From Streptococcus gordonii (GTDB taxonomy: Bacteria; Bacillota; Bacilli; Lactobacillales; Streptococcaceae): a DNA stretch of 64,000 nucleotides. The stretch lies in assembly GCF_001553855.1 (NCBI RefSeq), contig NZ_LQWV01000012.1, forward strand, positions 62,001-126,000. The letters run 5' to 3'. The first letter of the stretch is position 1. Each line of letters opens with the position of its first letter. Shown here one piece after another: positions 37,046 through 44,742 of this stretch. Position numbers and translations under genes: made by a program. The notes below the pieces were generated by a model, which saw only the letters and a program-made list of their open reading frames with translations, made no database searches and was not told where the DNA came from.

Positions 37046-37072
37046 TCTGTCCTCTGTTAAAAAAGCGTTTCT

Positions 37073-37603
37073 TTATCCCAGCATTTTAAGAAGGAAGTCC
37101 GTCATTTGTTGCGGGCTTTCTTTTTTTCCTCTAGCAATCCACATTTGCACGACGCCGAATAAGGCGTTGGTCAGATATACAGTGCTGTATTCTGTCTCAA
37201 TCTGGCTGAATTCCTTATTACTGAAGCGTTCTTGCAACTCTTGGTGAAGCATCATTTGAAACTTATGTCTTAAAAAAGTTTGGATTTCCTTTGTCCCATT
37301 TTCCGATAGAAGGGCTGAGAAAAGAGGTTCGCTTTCCAGGAAGTCGAGGACCTTTAAGATGGCCTGCTGTCGGTCATTGTAATATTCCTCAAAAATCGTT
37401 TCAAGTTTTTGAAAGAGACCTTGCTGATAGCGTTCGATCAAGTCATATTTATCCTTATAATGAGTATAAAAACTACTTCGACTGATACCCGCAGTTTTGG
37501 CAAGCTCAACAGTTGAAACATATTCAAAGCTTTTTTCTTTCAATAGTTGGACCATAGCTTGTTCAATGATCATCTTGGTTTTCTTTCTTTTATTACTTTC
37601 CAT
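37073..37603 (-). CDS. TetR-family regulator divergent from pip
   Basis: A 176-residue TetR protein. The DNA-binding motif is VSTVELAKTAGISRSSFYTHYKDKYDLIERY, and a C-terminal region of the TetR_C_8 type follows. The longest frame begins at TTG 37624; ATG 37603, seven bases after AAAGGA, is preferred. It is divergent from the YhgE/Pip gene. Two ACAGTATGT palindromes lie in the shared promoter region and are its likely operators. Confidence 0.88.
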   Translation of the reverse strand: MESNKRKKTKMIIEQAMVQLLKEKSFEYVSTVELAKTAGISRSSFYTHYKDKYDLIERYQQGLFQKLETIFEEYYNDRQQAILKVLDFLESEPLFSALLSENGTKEIQTFLRHKFQMMLHQELQERFSNKEFSQIETEYSTVYLTNALFGVVQMWIARGKKESPQQMTDFLLKMLG

Positions 37604-37630
37604 TTTTTTCATCCTTTCAAACAAATTTGC

Positions 37631-37716
37631 ACAGTATGTCCAATTTTCGAATTCTTTAGCTTGTAATAATTTTCGATTGGTGTATAATCTAGTATATCAA
37701 AATTTAGACAGTATGT
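37631..37716. promoter_or_regulatory. Divergent promoter region with two ACAGTATGT operator-like boxes and the pip promoter
   Basis: ACAGTATGT, a palindrome with ACA and TGT arms, occurs at 37631-37639 near the tetR start and at 37708-37716 just past the pip transcription start. The pip promoter is TTGTAA (37661-37666) and TATAAT (37683-37688), 16 bp apart. A repressor bound at the downstream box would block pip. Confidence 0.65.
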
Positions 37717-37736
37717 ATAATTTTTTGGAGGTAAAT

Positions 37737-40160
37737 ATGTTAAAAGAGTGGAAAGCTATTTTAAAAAAACCAAGCTTTATCATTGTAATGTTAGGTGTTT
37801 CTTTGATTCCAGCCTTGTACAATGTGATTTTCTTAAGCTCTATGTGGGATCCATACGGACAGGTAGAGAACTTGCCGGTGGCAGTTGTTAACCAGGATAA
37901 GGCTGTGACAAGTTCAGGGAAGACCCTAGCGATTGGTGACGATCTTGTTTCCAACCTCAAGGAGAACAAAAGTCTAGACTTCCACTTTGTTAGTAAAGAG
38001 GATGCCAAAAATGGTTTGAAGAAGGGGGACTATTATATGGTAGTCACTCTGCCGAGTGATTTGTCAGAGCGGGCAGCCAGTGTCCTAAGTGGCGAACCTA
38101 AGCAAATGAAAATCGACTATCAGATCTCGAGTGGTCGGAGTTTCATTGCTGGTAAGATGAGTGACTCAGCCATGACTTCTTTAAAGCAGACGGTAGCGCA
38201 AAACGTGACCAATACTTATACAAGTGCTTTATTTAAAAATATGGGAGAGCTAAAGACGGGAATGGATAAGGCCTCAGATGGAGCTCAGCAACTAGCTTCA
38301 GGTAGCCAGCAGTTGGGTGCAGGTAGCCAGACCATTACGGATAACTTAAAAACTCTGAATCAAGCCACTATCAGTTTAGCAGACGGAGCAGGTCAATTAA
38401 ACTCAGGTTTAGAAACCTATACAGGAGCTGTTGCACAAGTATCAACAGGAGTTAATCGCTTGTCAGAAGGGTTAACGACTTATGCAAATGGGGTAGCTAC
38501 TATTGCATCGGGGGCCAATCAGCTTTCGGAGCGTTCAGCTGATCTAGTAGGAGGTGTCCAACAACTCACTCAATCAAGTGCTGGTGTTCAAGCTTTGGCT
38601 AGCGGAGCGTCCAAGCTCAATACTGGTTTGACTACTCTAAAGGAATCGGTAGATATGAGCCTTACTAGCAATCAGGAAAATGTCAGCAATTTGACAGCTG
38701 CTCTGAACCAGTTAAATGCAAGCATTCAGGCGTCTCTCTCAGGAACTTCAGCTTCAACAGAAAATATTGAGGCATCCTTGACGAATATAGCAGCGTCTGC
38801 TCAAAATATCATCAATGACAATCAAGCTGTTAAAACAGCTGCCCTAGCCAATGTCCAAGGAACAAGTGCATATCAGAGTCTTTCTGAAGAGGCCAAGGCG
38901 GAGATTGATGCGGCGGTTAGTGGTAGCCAAGCGGGTAGTGATCAATCTGCTCAGACCATTTTATCAGAAGTGATGACCATGAAGACCAGTCTGGAAGCAG
39001 GAAAGACTGCCAGCCAAACACAGTTAGCTCAGCTGGGGGCTGTCTCTAATCAGGTATTGCCACAAGCAGCCAACATGATCAATGGTCTCTATGGTGGCTT
39101 GTCAACGGTTAGCGCTGGGCTTGAAACAGCTAGTGGAGGAGCCGGTCAAATTGCTTCTGGTGTAGATAGCTTAAATGAAAAATTATCAAGTGGCGCCGGT
39201 CAATTGGCTCAAGGAGTGACGGATTATACAAACGCTGTCAATAAACTTTCGGAAGGAGCTAGTGGATTAGCTGCTAATAATTCTAGCTTACTAACAAGCT
39301 CAGCAACTCTATCAGCTGGAGCAAGTCAATTGGCCTCTAAATCCCCTGAACTGACAGCTAATTTCGGGAAATTAGTAGATGGTGCAAGCCAATTGGCTAA
39401 TGGATCAGGAAAACTGGTCGATGGTAGCAGTCTGTTGACGAATAAACTATCATCCTTAACAAGTGGGAGCGAGAGCTTGGCTAGTGGTCTGACAGAAGCA
39501 GGTGATAAGCTATCAACCGTCACAACTAAGGAGGATAATGCCAAAATCCTAGCAGATCCACTCAGCCTTCACAAGACAGACCGAGATAAGGTTGAGAAAA
39601 ACGGAATAGGGATGGCTCCTTATATGATTTCTGTAGCCCTCTTTGTAGCTGCTATTTCAACCAATATCATCTTTAGCACACTTCCTTCAGGAAAAGAACC
39701 AAAGACCAAATGGGAATGGTTCAAAGCACGCCTAGAAGTAAATGGTGTAATTTCAGTTGTAGCTGGGGTGTTGGTTTACGCTGCTGTCCATTTGATAGGA
39801 TTATCTGCCAACCATGAATTGGCAACTCTTGGTTTGATTGTCTTAACCAGCATGACCTTCATGGCTCTTGTGACTGCCTTAGTAACATGGGATAGCAAGC
39901 TCGGAGCCTTTGCTTCTCTGATTCTCTTGCTCTTGCAGCTGGCCTCTAGTGCAGGGACCTATCCGCTTGAGCTGACTAATAAGATCTTCCAAGCTATCAA
40001 TCCTTGGCTACCGATGAGTTACTCGGTATCTGGTCTTCGTCAAACTATTTCAATGGGTGGACAGATTGGGGGACAAGTCGGCTTCTTGATGATTGTCTTA
40101 GTGCTATTTATGGCTGCTGGAGTCTTGGTCTATCGAACAAATAAAAAAGAAAGAGTCTAG
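37737..40160 (+). CDS. YhgE/Pip-family membrane protein
   Basis: An 807-residue protein. An N-terminal membrane segment (about residues 12-32) is followed by a long extracellular region of repeated short units of the form L-x-x-G-x-x-x-L-x-x-G (about residues 180-610), which predict coiled coil. Five or six C-terminal membrane helices end it. The family includes the phage-infection protein Pip and is related to EsaA. The ATG follows TTGGAGGTAAAT; upstream open frame to 37497 is ignored. It is controlled by the divergent TetR and followed by two terminators. Its function is unknown; related genes serve surface display or phage adsorption. Confidence 0.88.
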   Translation: MLKEWKAILKKPSFIIVMLGVSLIPALYNVIFLSSMWDPYGQVENLPVAVVNQDKAVTSSGKTLAIGDDLVSNLKENKSLDFHFVSKEDAKNGLKKGDYYMVVTLPSDLSERAASVLSGEPKQMKIDYQISSGRSFIAGKMSDSAMTSLKQTVAQNVTNTYTSALFKNMGELKTGMDKASDGAQQLASGSQQLGAGSQTITDNLKTLNQATISLADGAGQLNSGLETYTGAVAQVSTGVNRLSEGLTTYANGVATIASGANQLSERSADLVGGVQQLTQSSAGVQALASGASKLNTGLTTLKESVDMSLTSNQENVSNLTAALNQLNASIQASLSGTSASTENIEASLTNIAASAQNIINDNQAVKTAALANVQGTSAYQSLSEEAKAEIDAAVSGSQAGSDQSAQTILSEVMTMKTSLEAGKTASQTQLAQLGAVSNQVLPQAANMINGLYGGLSTVSAGLETASGGAGQIASGVDSLNEKLSSGAGQLAQGVTDYTNAVNKLSEGASGLAANNSSLLTSSATLSAGASQLASKSPELTANFGKLVDGASQLANGSGKLVDGSSLLTNKLSSLTSGSESLASGLTEAGDKLSTVTTKEDNAKILADPLSLHKTDRDKVEKNGIGMAPYMISVALFVAAISTNIIFSTLPSGKEPKTKWEWFKARLEVNGVISVVAGVLVYAAVHLIGLSANHELATLGLIVLTSMTFMALVTALVTWDSKLGAFASLILLLLQLASSAGTYPLELTNKIFQAINPWLPMSYSVSGLRQTISMGGQIGGQVGFLMIVLVLFMAAGVLVYRTNKKERV

Positions 40161-40179
40161 TCTTTTGACTGAATCCTAA

Positions 40180-40215
40180 GAGGAAAAGAGAGTTCTGTCT
40201 TTCTTTTCCTTTTTA
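40180..40215 (+). terminator. First terminator after pip
   Basis: AGGAAAAGAGAG pairs with CTTTCTTTTCCT with one mismatch, followed by five T. Confidence 0.75.
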
Positions 40216-40221
40216 TCTAAG

Positions 40222-40258
40222 CAACATCTCCTGAAAAGGGAGATGTTTTGTTTTCTTT
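40222..40258 (+). terminator. Second terminator after pip
   Basis: AACATCTCC pairs with GGGAGATGTT around a short loop, followed by TTGTTTTCTTT. It abuts the next promoter. Confidence 0.7.
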
Positions 40259-40299
40259 AAGTTTTTTTTAGATTTCTTTTAAGCTTTGCTACTTAAAAT
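40256..40299 (+). promoter_or_regulatory. CiaR-type promoter of the VTC cluster
   Basis: Half-sites TTTAAG (40256), TTTAGA (40267) and TTTAAG (40278) recur at exactly 11-bp steps. The last ends 10 bp before TAAAAT (40294-40299). The CiaR pattern TTTAAG-N5-TTTAAG with 10 bp to the -10 is the same geometry as the csRNA promoter at 61191-61223. The middle half-site has two mismatches. Confidence 0.6.
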
Positions 40300-40340
40300 A
40301 ACCAAGTAAATAATCAAGCAGCGAGAAAGGGAGATGTCCT

Positions 40341-41078
40341 ATGGCTAAAAAAACATTTAAAGATAAATTCCAGCGATTTGAAACAAAATACGTTATTTCA
40401 AAGGAGGTTCTAGCAAGTTTGCTGACGGAGTTTGAGGAACACATGGTAGAAGACGACCATGCATATTCAACCATCAGCAATCTTTACTACGATACTCCTA
40501 CCTTCCAAATGATTCGTGAATCTCTAGAAAAACCTTATTTTAAAGAAAAATTGCGGGTACGGACTTACGATGAAACACCAACAGAAGAAAGCCAGGTTTT
40601 CTTGGAAATCAAAAAGAAAGTACGGAAAATCGTTTATAAGCGCCGGATTTCAACTGACTTGCTGGCGGCGGAGTCTTATCTAGCGGGTGATCGAGGTCAG
40701 ACAGATGATTCACAGATCCGCGAGGAGATTGACTGGCTCATGGCTCGTTATCAAAAGGTTCAGCCCATGATGTATATCTACTATAATCGTTATTCCATGA
40801 AAGGCATAGAAGATCCAAATGTTCGGATTACCATTGACTATGATTTGACTTATCGATCAGAGGATCTAAGTTTATTAGATGGCAAGCATGGGGACAAGCT
40901 CTTACCAGAAGGCTATGTCATCATGGAAATCAAGGTTCCAGGAGCTTATCCTCTCTGGCTGAGTGAGATTTTGGACCATCATCAGGTCTTTCCAAAATCC
41001 TTCTCTAAATATGGCGTAGCCTATAAAAAAACCACAGACTACAAAGGAGTTGTAAACCATGCTAAATCAATTATTTAA
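40341..41078 (+). CDS. VTC-domain (polyphosphate polymerase-like) protein
   Basis: A 245-residue protein of the VTC/triphosphate tunnel metalloenzyme fold. Alternating basic and acidic tunnel strands are visible: QRFETKYVIS, KEKLRVRTYD, VFLEIKKKVRKIVYKRR, VRITIDYDLTYR and VIMEIKVPGAYPLWL, then FSKYGVAYKK. In yeast VTC4 this domain makes polyphosphate from ATP; bacterial homologues are largely uncharacterised. It overlaps the DUF4956 gene by 20 bp, so the pair are translationally coupled. GGGAGATGTCCT precedes the ATG. Confidence 0.87.
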   Translation: MAKKTFKDKFQRFETKYVISKEVLASLLTEFEEHMVEDDHAYSTISNLYYDTPTFQMIRESLEKPYFKEKLRVRTYDETPTEESQVFLEIKKKVRKIVYKRRISTDLLAAESYLAGDRGQTDDSQIREEIDWLMARYQKVQPMMYIYYNRYSMKGIEDPNVRITIDYDLTYRSEDLSLLDGKHGDKLLPEGYVIMEIKVPGAYPLWLSEILDHHQVFPKSFSKYGVAYKKTTDYKGVVNHAKSII

Positions 41079-41739
41079 TGACGTTTTTACCAGTACGGCC
41101 GTAAAACCATTGACTATGATGGGGGCAATCGGTGTTGCCTTAGTCTTAGGTTTGGTCGTGGCTAAGGTCTACCAGTATAAAACAGTCTACAGCAAGTCCT
41201 TTGTTATGAGTCTAGCCCTATTGCCGGCCTTGATTGCCGTTGTCATCTTCTTGGTAAATGGTAGTCTGGGTGCTGGGGTTGCCGTCATGGGGGCCTTCAG
41301 TTTGATTCGTTTCCGTTCGGCCCCAGGTGGCGCCAAGGAGTTGGTCTCAATTTTCCTGGCTATGACTATCGGGATTGCGATCGGTATGGGTTACCTGGTC
41401 TTTGCGGGAGCCTTCACCTTGATTATGTCTATAGCGATTATCCTTCTTGAAACCATCAACTTTGGACAAATGAAACATTCTATCCGCCAGCTGACAATTG
41501 TTATTCCTGAAAGTTTGGATTATGAATCTATCTTTGATGATATTTTTGATAAAGCGACCAATCATCTGGAATTAGCCTCAGTGAAAACATCAGACATGGG
41601 TAGCTTGTTTAAACTGAAGTATATCGTTCAGCTCAATGGAAAGATGACAGAGAAAGAGTTAATGGATGCTTTGCGAACCCGCAATGGGAATCTGGAAATT
41701 GCCATTAGTCGCTTTATCACAAAAGAAAATGAATTATAA
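41059..41739 (+). CDS. DUF4956-family membrane protein
   Basis: A 226-residue protein with four or so N-terminal membrane helices (to about residue 135) and a cytosolic C-terminal ferredoxin-like domain. VMGAFSLIRFRSAPGGAKEL is the conserved family motif. DUF4956 genes regularly adjoin VTC-domain genes in bacteria. The membrane partner may anchor or export the product of the VTC protein, which is inference. AAAGGAG precedes the start, inside the upstream gene. Confidence 0.87.
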   Translation: MLNQLFNDVFTSTAVKPLTMMGAIGVALVLGLVVAKVYQYKTVYSKSFVMSLALLPALIAVVIFLVNGSLGAGVAVMGAFSLIRFRSAPGGAKELVSIFLAMTIGIAIGMGYLVFAGAFTLIMSIAIILLETINFGQMKHSIRQLTIVIPESLDYESIFDDIFDKATNHLELASVKTSDMGSLFKLKYIVQLNGKMTEKELMDALRTRNGNLEIAISRFITKENEL

Positions 41740-41761
41740 GATACATAGAAAGAGGCCTATC

Positions 41762-43036
41762 ATGAAAACAAGTAAAAAAACAATTTTTCGAAAAGTAAAG
41801 CTAATGGTCCCACTGGTTCTGTTGACAGCCAGCTTGGGAGCCTGTAGCTTGATTAGTAAGTCTAGCACTGCTAGCACCCGCACAACTACTAGTTCAACCA
41901 CTAGTAAAACATCGTCAAGCAAAGCCTCAACAGCTTCAACGAGTTATTTCACTGATCGGGACCAAGACGCCTCATATGACGAATCTAGTGCTACAAAGGT
42001 GAGTCTAAATGGCTCGACAGCTAAGGTGTCTGGAGACGGTGCGAGAGTATCTGGGTCAACTGTAACAATCACAGCTGCGGGTACCTATGTCTTGTCTGGA
42101 AGTAGCGAAAATGTCCAAATCGTGGTGAAAGCTGGAGACCAAGACAAGGTTCAAATTGTCTTGAATGGCGTGACCATGAAAGGGACGGATGCTACGATTG
42201 TTGTTGAAAGTGCGGACAAGACCTTTATCACCCTTGCTGAAGGAAGTAAGAATAGCATTTCTGACTCTGCCAACCACACCAATACAGACTATGATGCAGC
42301 CATTTACAGTAAGGATGACCTGACTTTCAATGGTTCTGGTAGTCTGACGATTGAAGGCAACTATGGCAATGCAGTCGAGTCTAATGATGATTTGCGTATT
42401 ACTGGCGGAACCTATACCGTCAAAGGCTATAAAAATGCTCTTTCTGCCAATGACGCGTTGAATATCAAGGATGCGACCTTGAATCTGACGGCAACCGAAG
42501 ATGCTCTTCACGCTGACAATGATGAAGATACGACACTTGGAAATCTTTATATCCAATCTGGTACGATTACCATTAATGCCGGTGACGACGGAATGCACGC
42601 TTCTAATGCAGCAGTGATTGACGGCGGTACGATTACAGTTGAGTCAAGTGTTGAAGCACTCGAAGGAACCAACGTGACCATTAATGGTGGAAAACTGGAC
42701 CTTTCTGCCTCTGATGATGGCATCAATGCTTCTAGTAAGGTAACAGGAGCAGAGATCTTTATCAAGATTACGGGAGGTGACATCAAGGTTGAAGTGGGAC
42801 AAGGTGACACCGATGCTCTTGACTCTAACGGTGATATCATTATGACAGGAGGGAATCTAGACATTACTTCTACAGTCTCTGCCTTTGATTTTGACGGAAC
42901 AGCCACCTATACTGGTGGAACCATCACAGTCAATGGTGAAACTCGATCTGAAATCACAGCTGATGGCCCTGGCGGAGGTGGCGCCCCAGGAGGTAATCAG
43001 GGTGGCGGACCTGGTGACACTAAGGGGAAATTATAA
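41762..43036 (+). CDS. Cthe_2159-like carbohydrate-binding lipoprotein
   Basis: A 424-residue lipoprotein. The signal peptide ends in LLTASLGACS (lipidated Cys28), followed by a Ser/Thr-rich linker to about residue 65. A beta-helix domain then runs with many repeats of the type ITGGTYTVKG, IQSGTITINAGDDGMHASN and ITGGDIKVEVGQ. This pattern matches the Cthe_2159/DUF4353 carbohydrate-binding family. The C-terminal 25 residues are Gly/Pro-rich. The frame extends upstream to 41666, but ATG 41762 after AAAGAGG is the real start. Related clusters elsewhere also carry a CotH-type kinase; none is seen here. Confidence 0.85.
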   Translation: MKTSKKTIFRKVKLMVPLVLLTASLGACSLISKSSTASTRTTTSSTTSKTSSSKASTASTSYFTDRDQDASYDESSATKVSLNGSTAKVSGDGARVSGSTVTITAAGTYVLSGSSENVQIVVKAGDQDKVQIVLNGVTMKGTDATIVVESADKTFITLAEGSKNSISDSANHTNTDYDAAIYSKDDLTFNGSGSLTIEGNYGNAVESNDDLRITGGTYTVKGYKNALSANDALNIKDATLNLTATEDALHADNDEDTTLGNLYIQSGTITINAGDDGMHASNAAVIDGGTITVESSVEALEGTNVTINGGKLDLSASDDGINASSKVTGAEIFIKITGGDIKVEVGQGDTDALDSNGDIIMTGGNLDITSTVSAFDFDGTATYTGGTITVNGETRSEITADGPGGGGAPGGNQGGGPGDTKGKL

Positions 43037-43054
43037 AGGTTTCCATAGAAATAG

Positions 43055-43088
43055 AGAACTCCTCATTCCAGCTGGAATGAGGAGTTCT
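43055..43088. terminator. 34-bp perfect palindrome after the Cthe_2159-like gene
   Basis: AGAACTCCTCATTCCAG is followed immediately by its exact reverse complement, CTGGAATGAGGAGTTCT. No T run follows on the plus strand. It would form a very stable RNA hairpin and probably ends or protects the operon mRNA. Confidence 0.65.
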
Positions 43089-43090
43089 TG

Positions 43091-43205
43091 CTATTCATCA
43101 ATTCTGATAGACATCGTCTCCGTATCTACCGTCACCTGAGCACCGATGGCAATGGTAAAGAGTGGCTGAGTATGGGCAAAGTCCAAGTCATAGAGGACGG
43201 GAATC
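43091..43205 (-). pseudogene. C-terminal remnant of an S66 LD-carboxypeptidase
   Basis: On the minus strand about 37 codons read KTIPVLYDLDFAHTQPLF and TIAIGAQVTVDTETMSI up to a stop at 43091. This is the C-terminal end of S66-type (MccF/LdcA-like) peptidases. The catalytic part is missing. It is joined directly to the HAD remnant at 43206-43351. Confidence 0.72.
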
Positions 43206-43351
43206 GTTTTTAGAAATAGAAGGCTTGATAAGAAATATTCTTTCCAGAAATGGCAGTTTTTATTCTGGCTTCATAAGCTTTGTCTTCATCGACTAGAGTT
43301 GAACCTATATCAAAAAAAAAGCCATTGGATCTCTTGGTAATCTTGTTTCAT
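43206..43351 (-). pseudogene. N-terminal remnant of a HAD-family hydrolase with frameshift
   Basis: The minus strand begins ATG (43351) with MKQDYQEIQWLFF and hits a stop in a nine-T tract (43312-43320). With eight T the frame continues as FFDIGSTLVDEDKAYEARI up to about 43206. DxGST is HAD motif I. The gene is broken by one extra base and truncated at the S66 joint. Confidence 0.7.
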
Positions 43352-43486
43352 AGCTTTATTCTATCACAAAGTCTTTCTTTTCAGCCTAGGAGGCTGTAGT
43401 TTTTGAAAAAGAGACTTTTCAAGAAGAATAGGAGGCATTTTAGAAGTTTTAGCGCATCTTTTTTTAAAAGCTATTTATAATGAATG

Positions 43487-43615
43487 TATAGAAATCCGAA
43501 GGCAAGAAAATCTTTTTAGCATTACACAAACTATTTTAAGAGTATGCCTGTCTCCTGAAAATGCAATCTCTAAACTTCATTCAGTTTCCCCTTTCGATGG
43601 TCTTCGGATTCTATT
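43487..43615. repeat. Short inverted-repeat-bounded segment upstream of the 169-aa gene
   Basis: ATAGAAATCCGAAG (43488-43501) and CTTCGGATTCTAT (43602-43614) are inverted copies with one base missing. They bound about 130 bp that hold no gene. It might be a degenerate miniature element or an RNA stem near the start of the next transcript. I do not recognise it as BOX or RUP. Confidence 0.3.
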
Positions 43616-43640
43616 ATTTTAGAAGAAATAGAGGGTTAAT

Positions 43641-44150
43641 ATGAAAAAGAAAGCAATTTATTTGTACGTGTGTTGGTTGATCTCAGCCTTTGGTGCTCTA
43701 CTTAGTCTCTGGGACCTTCTTGCAGGAAAAAGGCTAGAGAATCCCGCAGAAGTCATGCAGCTAAAAGGGGAGGTAGCCCAGCAGTATAATCGGTTTTATG
43801 ATGTGGTTTTTGATCTGAATCACAGTATGAGTCAGGTTCTGATTCTATTTGTGGGTCTTCTTTTATTGGCGACAGTACTTGTATTGCTGATCAAAAAGAA
43901 TCTCCTTCTAGCCAACATCCTATACTCTGTCTACTCGGTCTTTACCATTCTTGTCATGGCTTATGATTATCTATCTTCTCAGTCGCTCTATCATTATTTT
44001 AGTGATCCAGCGATTCGTGAATCAATCATGATGATCCCTAAGGCTGTAACCATAGTCGGACTCTTACTGAATATCCTCTTTTTAGCTATTGTCCTCTTTT
44101 ATACTTGGCGTCAGCAGAAGGATTTAGAAGTGGAAAAAGAGCCTATTTAA
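43641..44150 (+). CDS. Four-helix membrane protein of unknown function
   Basis: A 169-residue protein with four predicted membrane helices at about residues 6-26, 61-84, 90-112 and 128-156, and a charged C-terminal tail (QQKDLEVEKEPI). The first loop (RLENPAEVMQLKGEVAQQYN) would lie outside. I do not recognise a family. AGAGGG lies nine bases upstream of the ATG. It is monocistronic; the nrdI promoter follows immediately. Confidence 0.75.
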   Translation: MKKKAIYLYVCWLISAFGALLSLWDLLAGKRLENPAEVMQLKGEVAQQYNRFYDVVFDLNHSMSQVLILFVGLLLLATVLVLLIKKNLLLANILYSVYSVFTILVMAYDYLSSQSLYHYFSDPAIRESIMMIPKAVTIVGLLLNILFLAIVLFYTWRQQKDLEVEKEPI

Positions 44151-44153
44151 AAT

Positions 44154-44182
44154 TTGACAAATAACATTTATCGGCTTACAAT
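44154..44182 (+). promoter_or_regulatory. nrdI promoter
   Basis: A perfect TTGACA (44154-44159) and TACAAT (44177-44182) are 17 bp apart. Transcription should start near 44189. Confidence 0.8.
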
Positions 44183-44226
44183 TTTAAGAAAAGGATAGAT
44201 GTTATTTTTAGTTTTAGGAGGATAGA

Positions 44227-44685
44227 ATGGCAAAGGTTTCCTTAGTTTATATTAGTTTAAGTGGGAATACAGCAAGCTTTATCAAGCGTCTGACGGCCTA
44301 TTTGCAAGAAGGCCATGCGGATCTTGAAGTAGAACAGGTCAATATTAAGGATTTGGTCAAAGAGGGCCAAGATTTCTTTGCTATGGACAATCAGTTTGTA
44401 GCCTTCTTGCCTACTTATTTAGAGGGTGGAAATGGAGTTGACTCTGGTGATGTTGAGATTTTAACCAATGATTTAGCAGCCTTTATTGAATTTGAAGAAA
44501 ACTATAAAAAATGTTTCGGTATCGTAGGTAGTGGCAACCGTAATTTCAACAACCAGTATTGTTTAACAGCAAAGCAATATTCTCAGCGTTTTGGCTTTCC
44601 TCTGCTAGATACTTTTGAGCTTCGTGGTCTGCAAAATGATATCAGCCGTGTTGGTGATAAAATCGCAGCACTCTATCAGCTTTAA
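44227..44685 (+). CDS. nrdI: NrdI-like flavodoxin
   Basis: A 152-residue flavodoxin-like protein of the NrdI family, which generates the oxidant for assembling the dimanganese-tyrosyl cofactor of class Ib ribonucleotide reductase. FMN-binding loops appear as [31 protein letters not shown] and [15 protein letters not shown]. It stands alone, without nrdE or nrdF in the window, as does the pneumococcal nrdI. TTAGGAGGATAG precedes the ATG, and a terminator follows at 44708-44742. Confidence 0.9.
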   Translation: MAKVSLVYISLSGNTASFIKRLTAYLQEGHADLEVEQVNIKDLVKEGQDFFAMDNQFVAFLPTYLEGGNGVDSGDVEILTNDLAAFIEFEENYKKCFGIVGSGNRNFNNQYCLTAKQYSQRFGFPLLDTFELRGLQNDISRVGDKIAALYQL

Positions 44686-44707
44686 ATTAGCTCACATCAG
44701 AAAAGTC

Positions 44708-44742
44708 AAAGCACGTCTCTTAGATTGAGACGTGCTTTTTAT
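44708..44742. terminator. Terminator between nrdI and the pullulanase gene
   Basis: AAAGCACGTCTC pairs with GAGACGTGCTTT around 7 nt, followed by TTATTT. The A-rich left flank may let it serve both converging genes. Confidence 0.88.

Noticed and set aside
37497..37736. Upstream extension of the pip frame, overlapping tetR
   Set aside because: It runs through the divergent promoter region, has no ribosome-binding site, and the family-typical MLKEWKAILKKPSF start lies at 37737 behind TTGGAGG.
42056..42906. Long open frames on the minus strand under the Cthe_2159-like gene
   Set aside because: They are shadows of a repetitive beta-helix coding sequence. They have no ribosome-binding site and no family resemblance.
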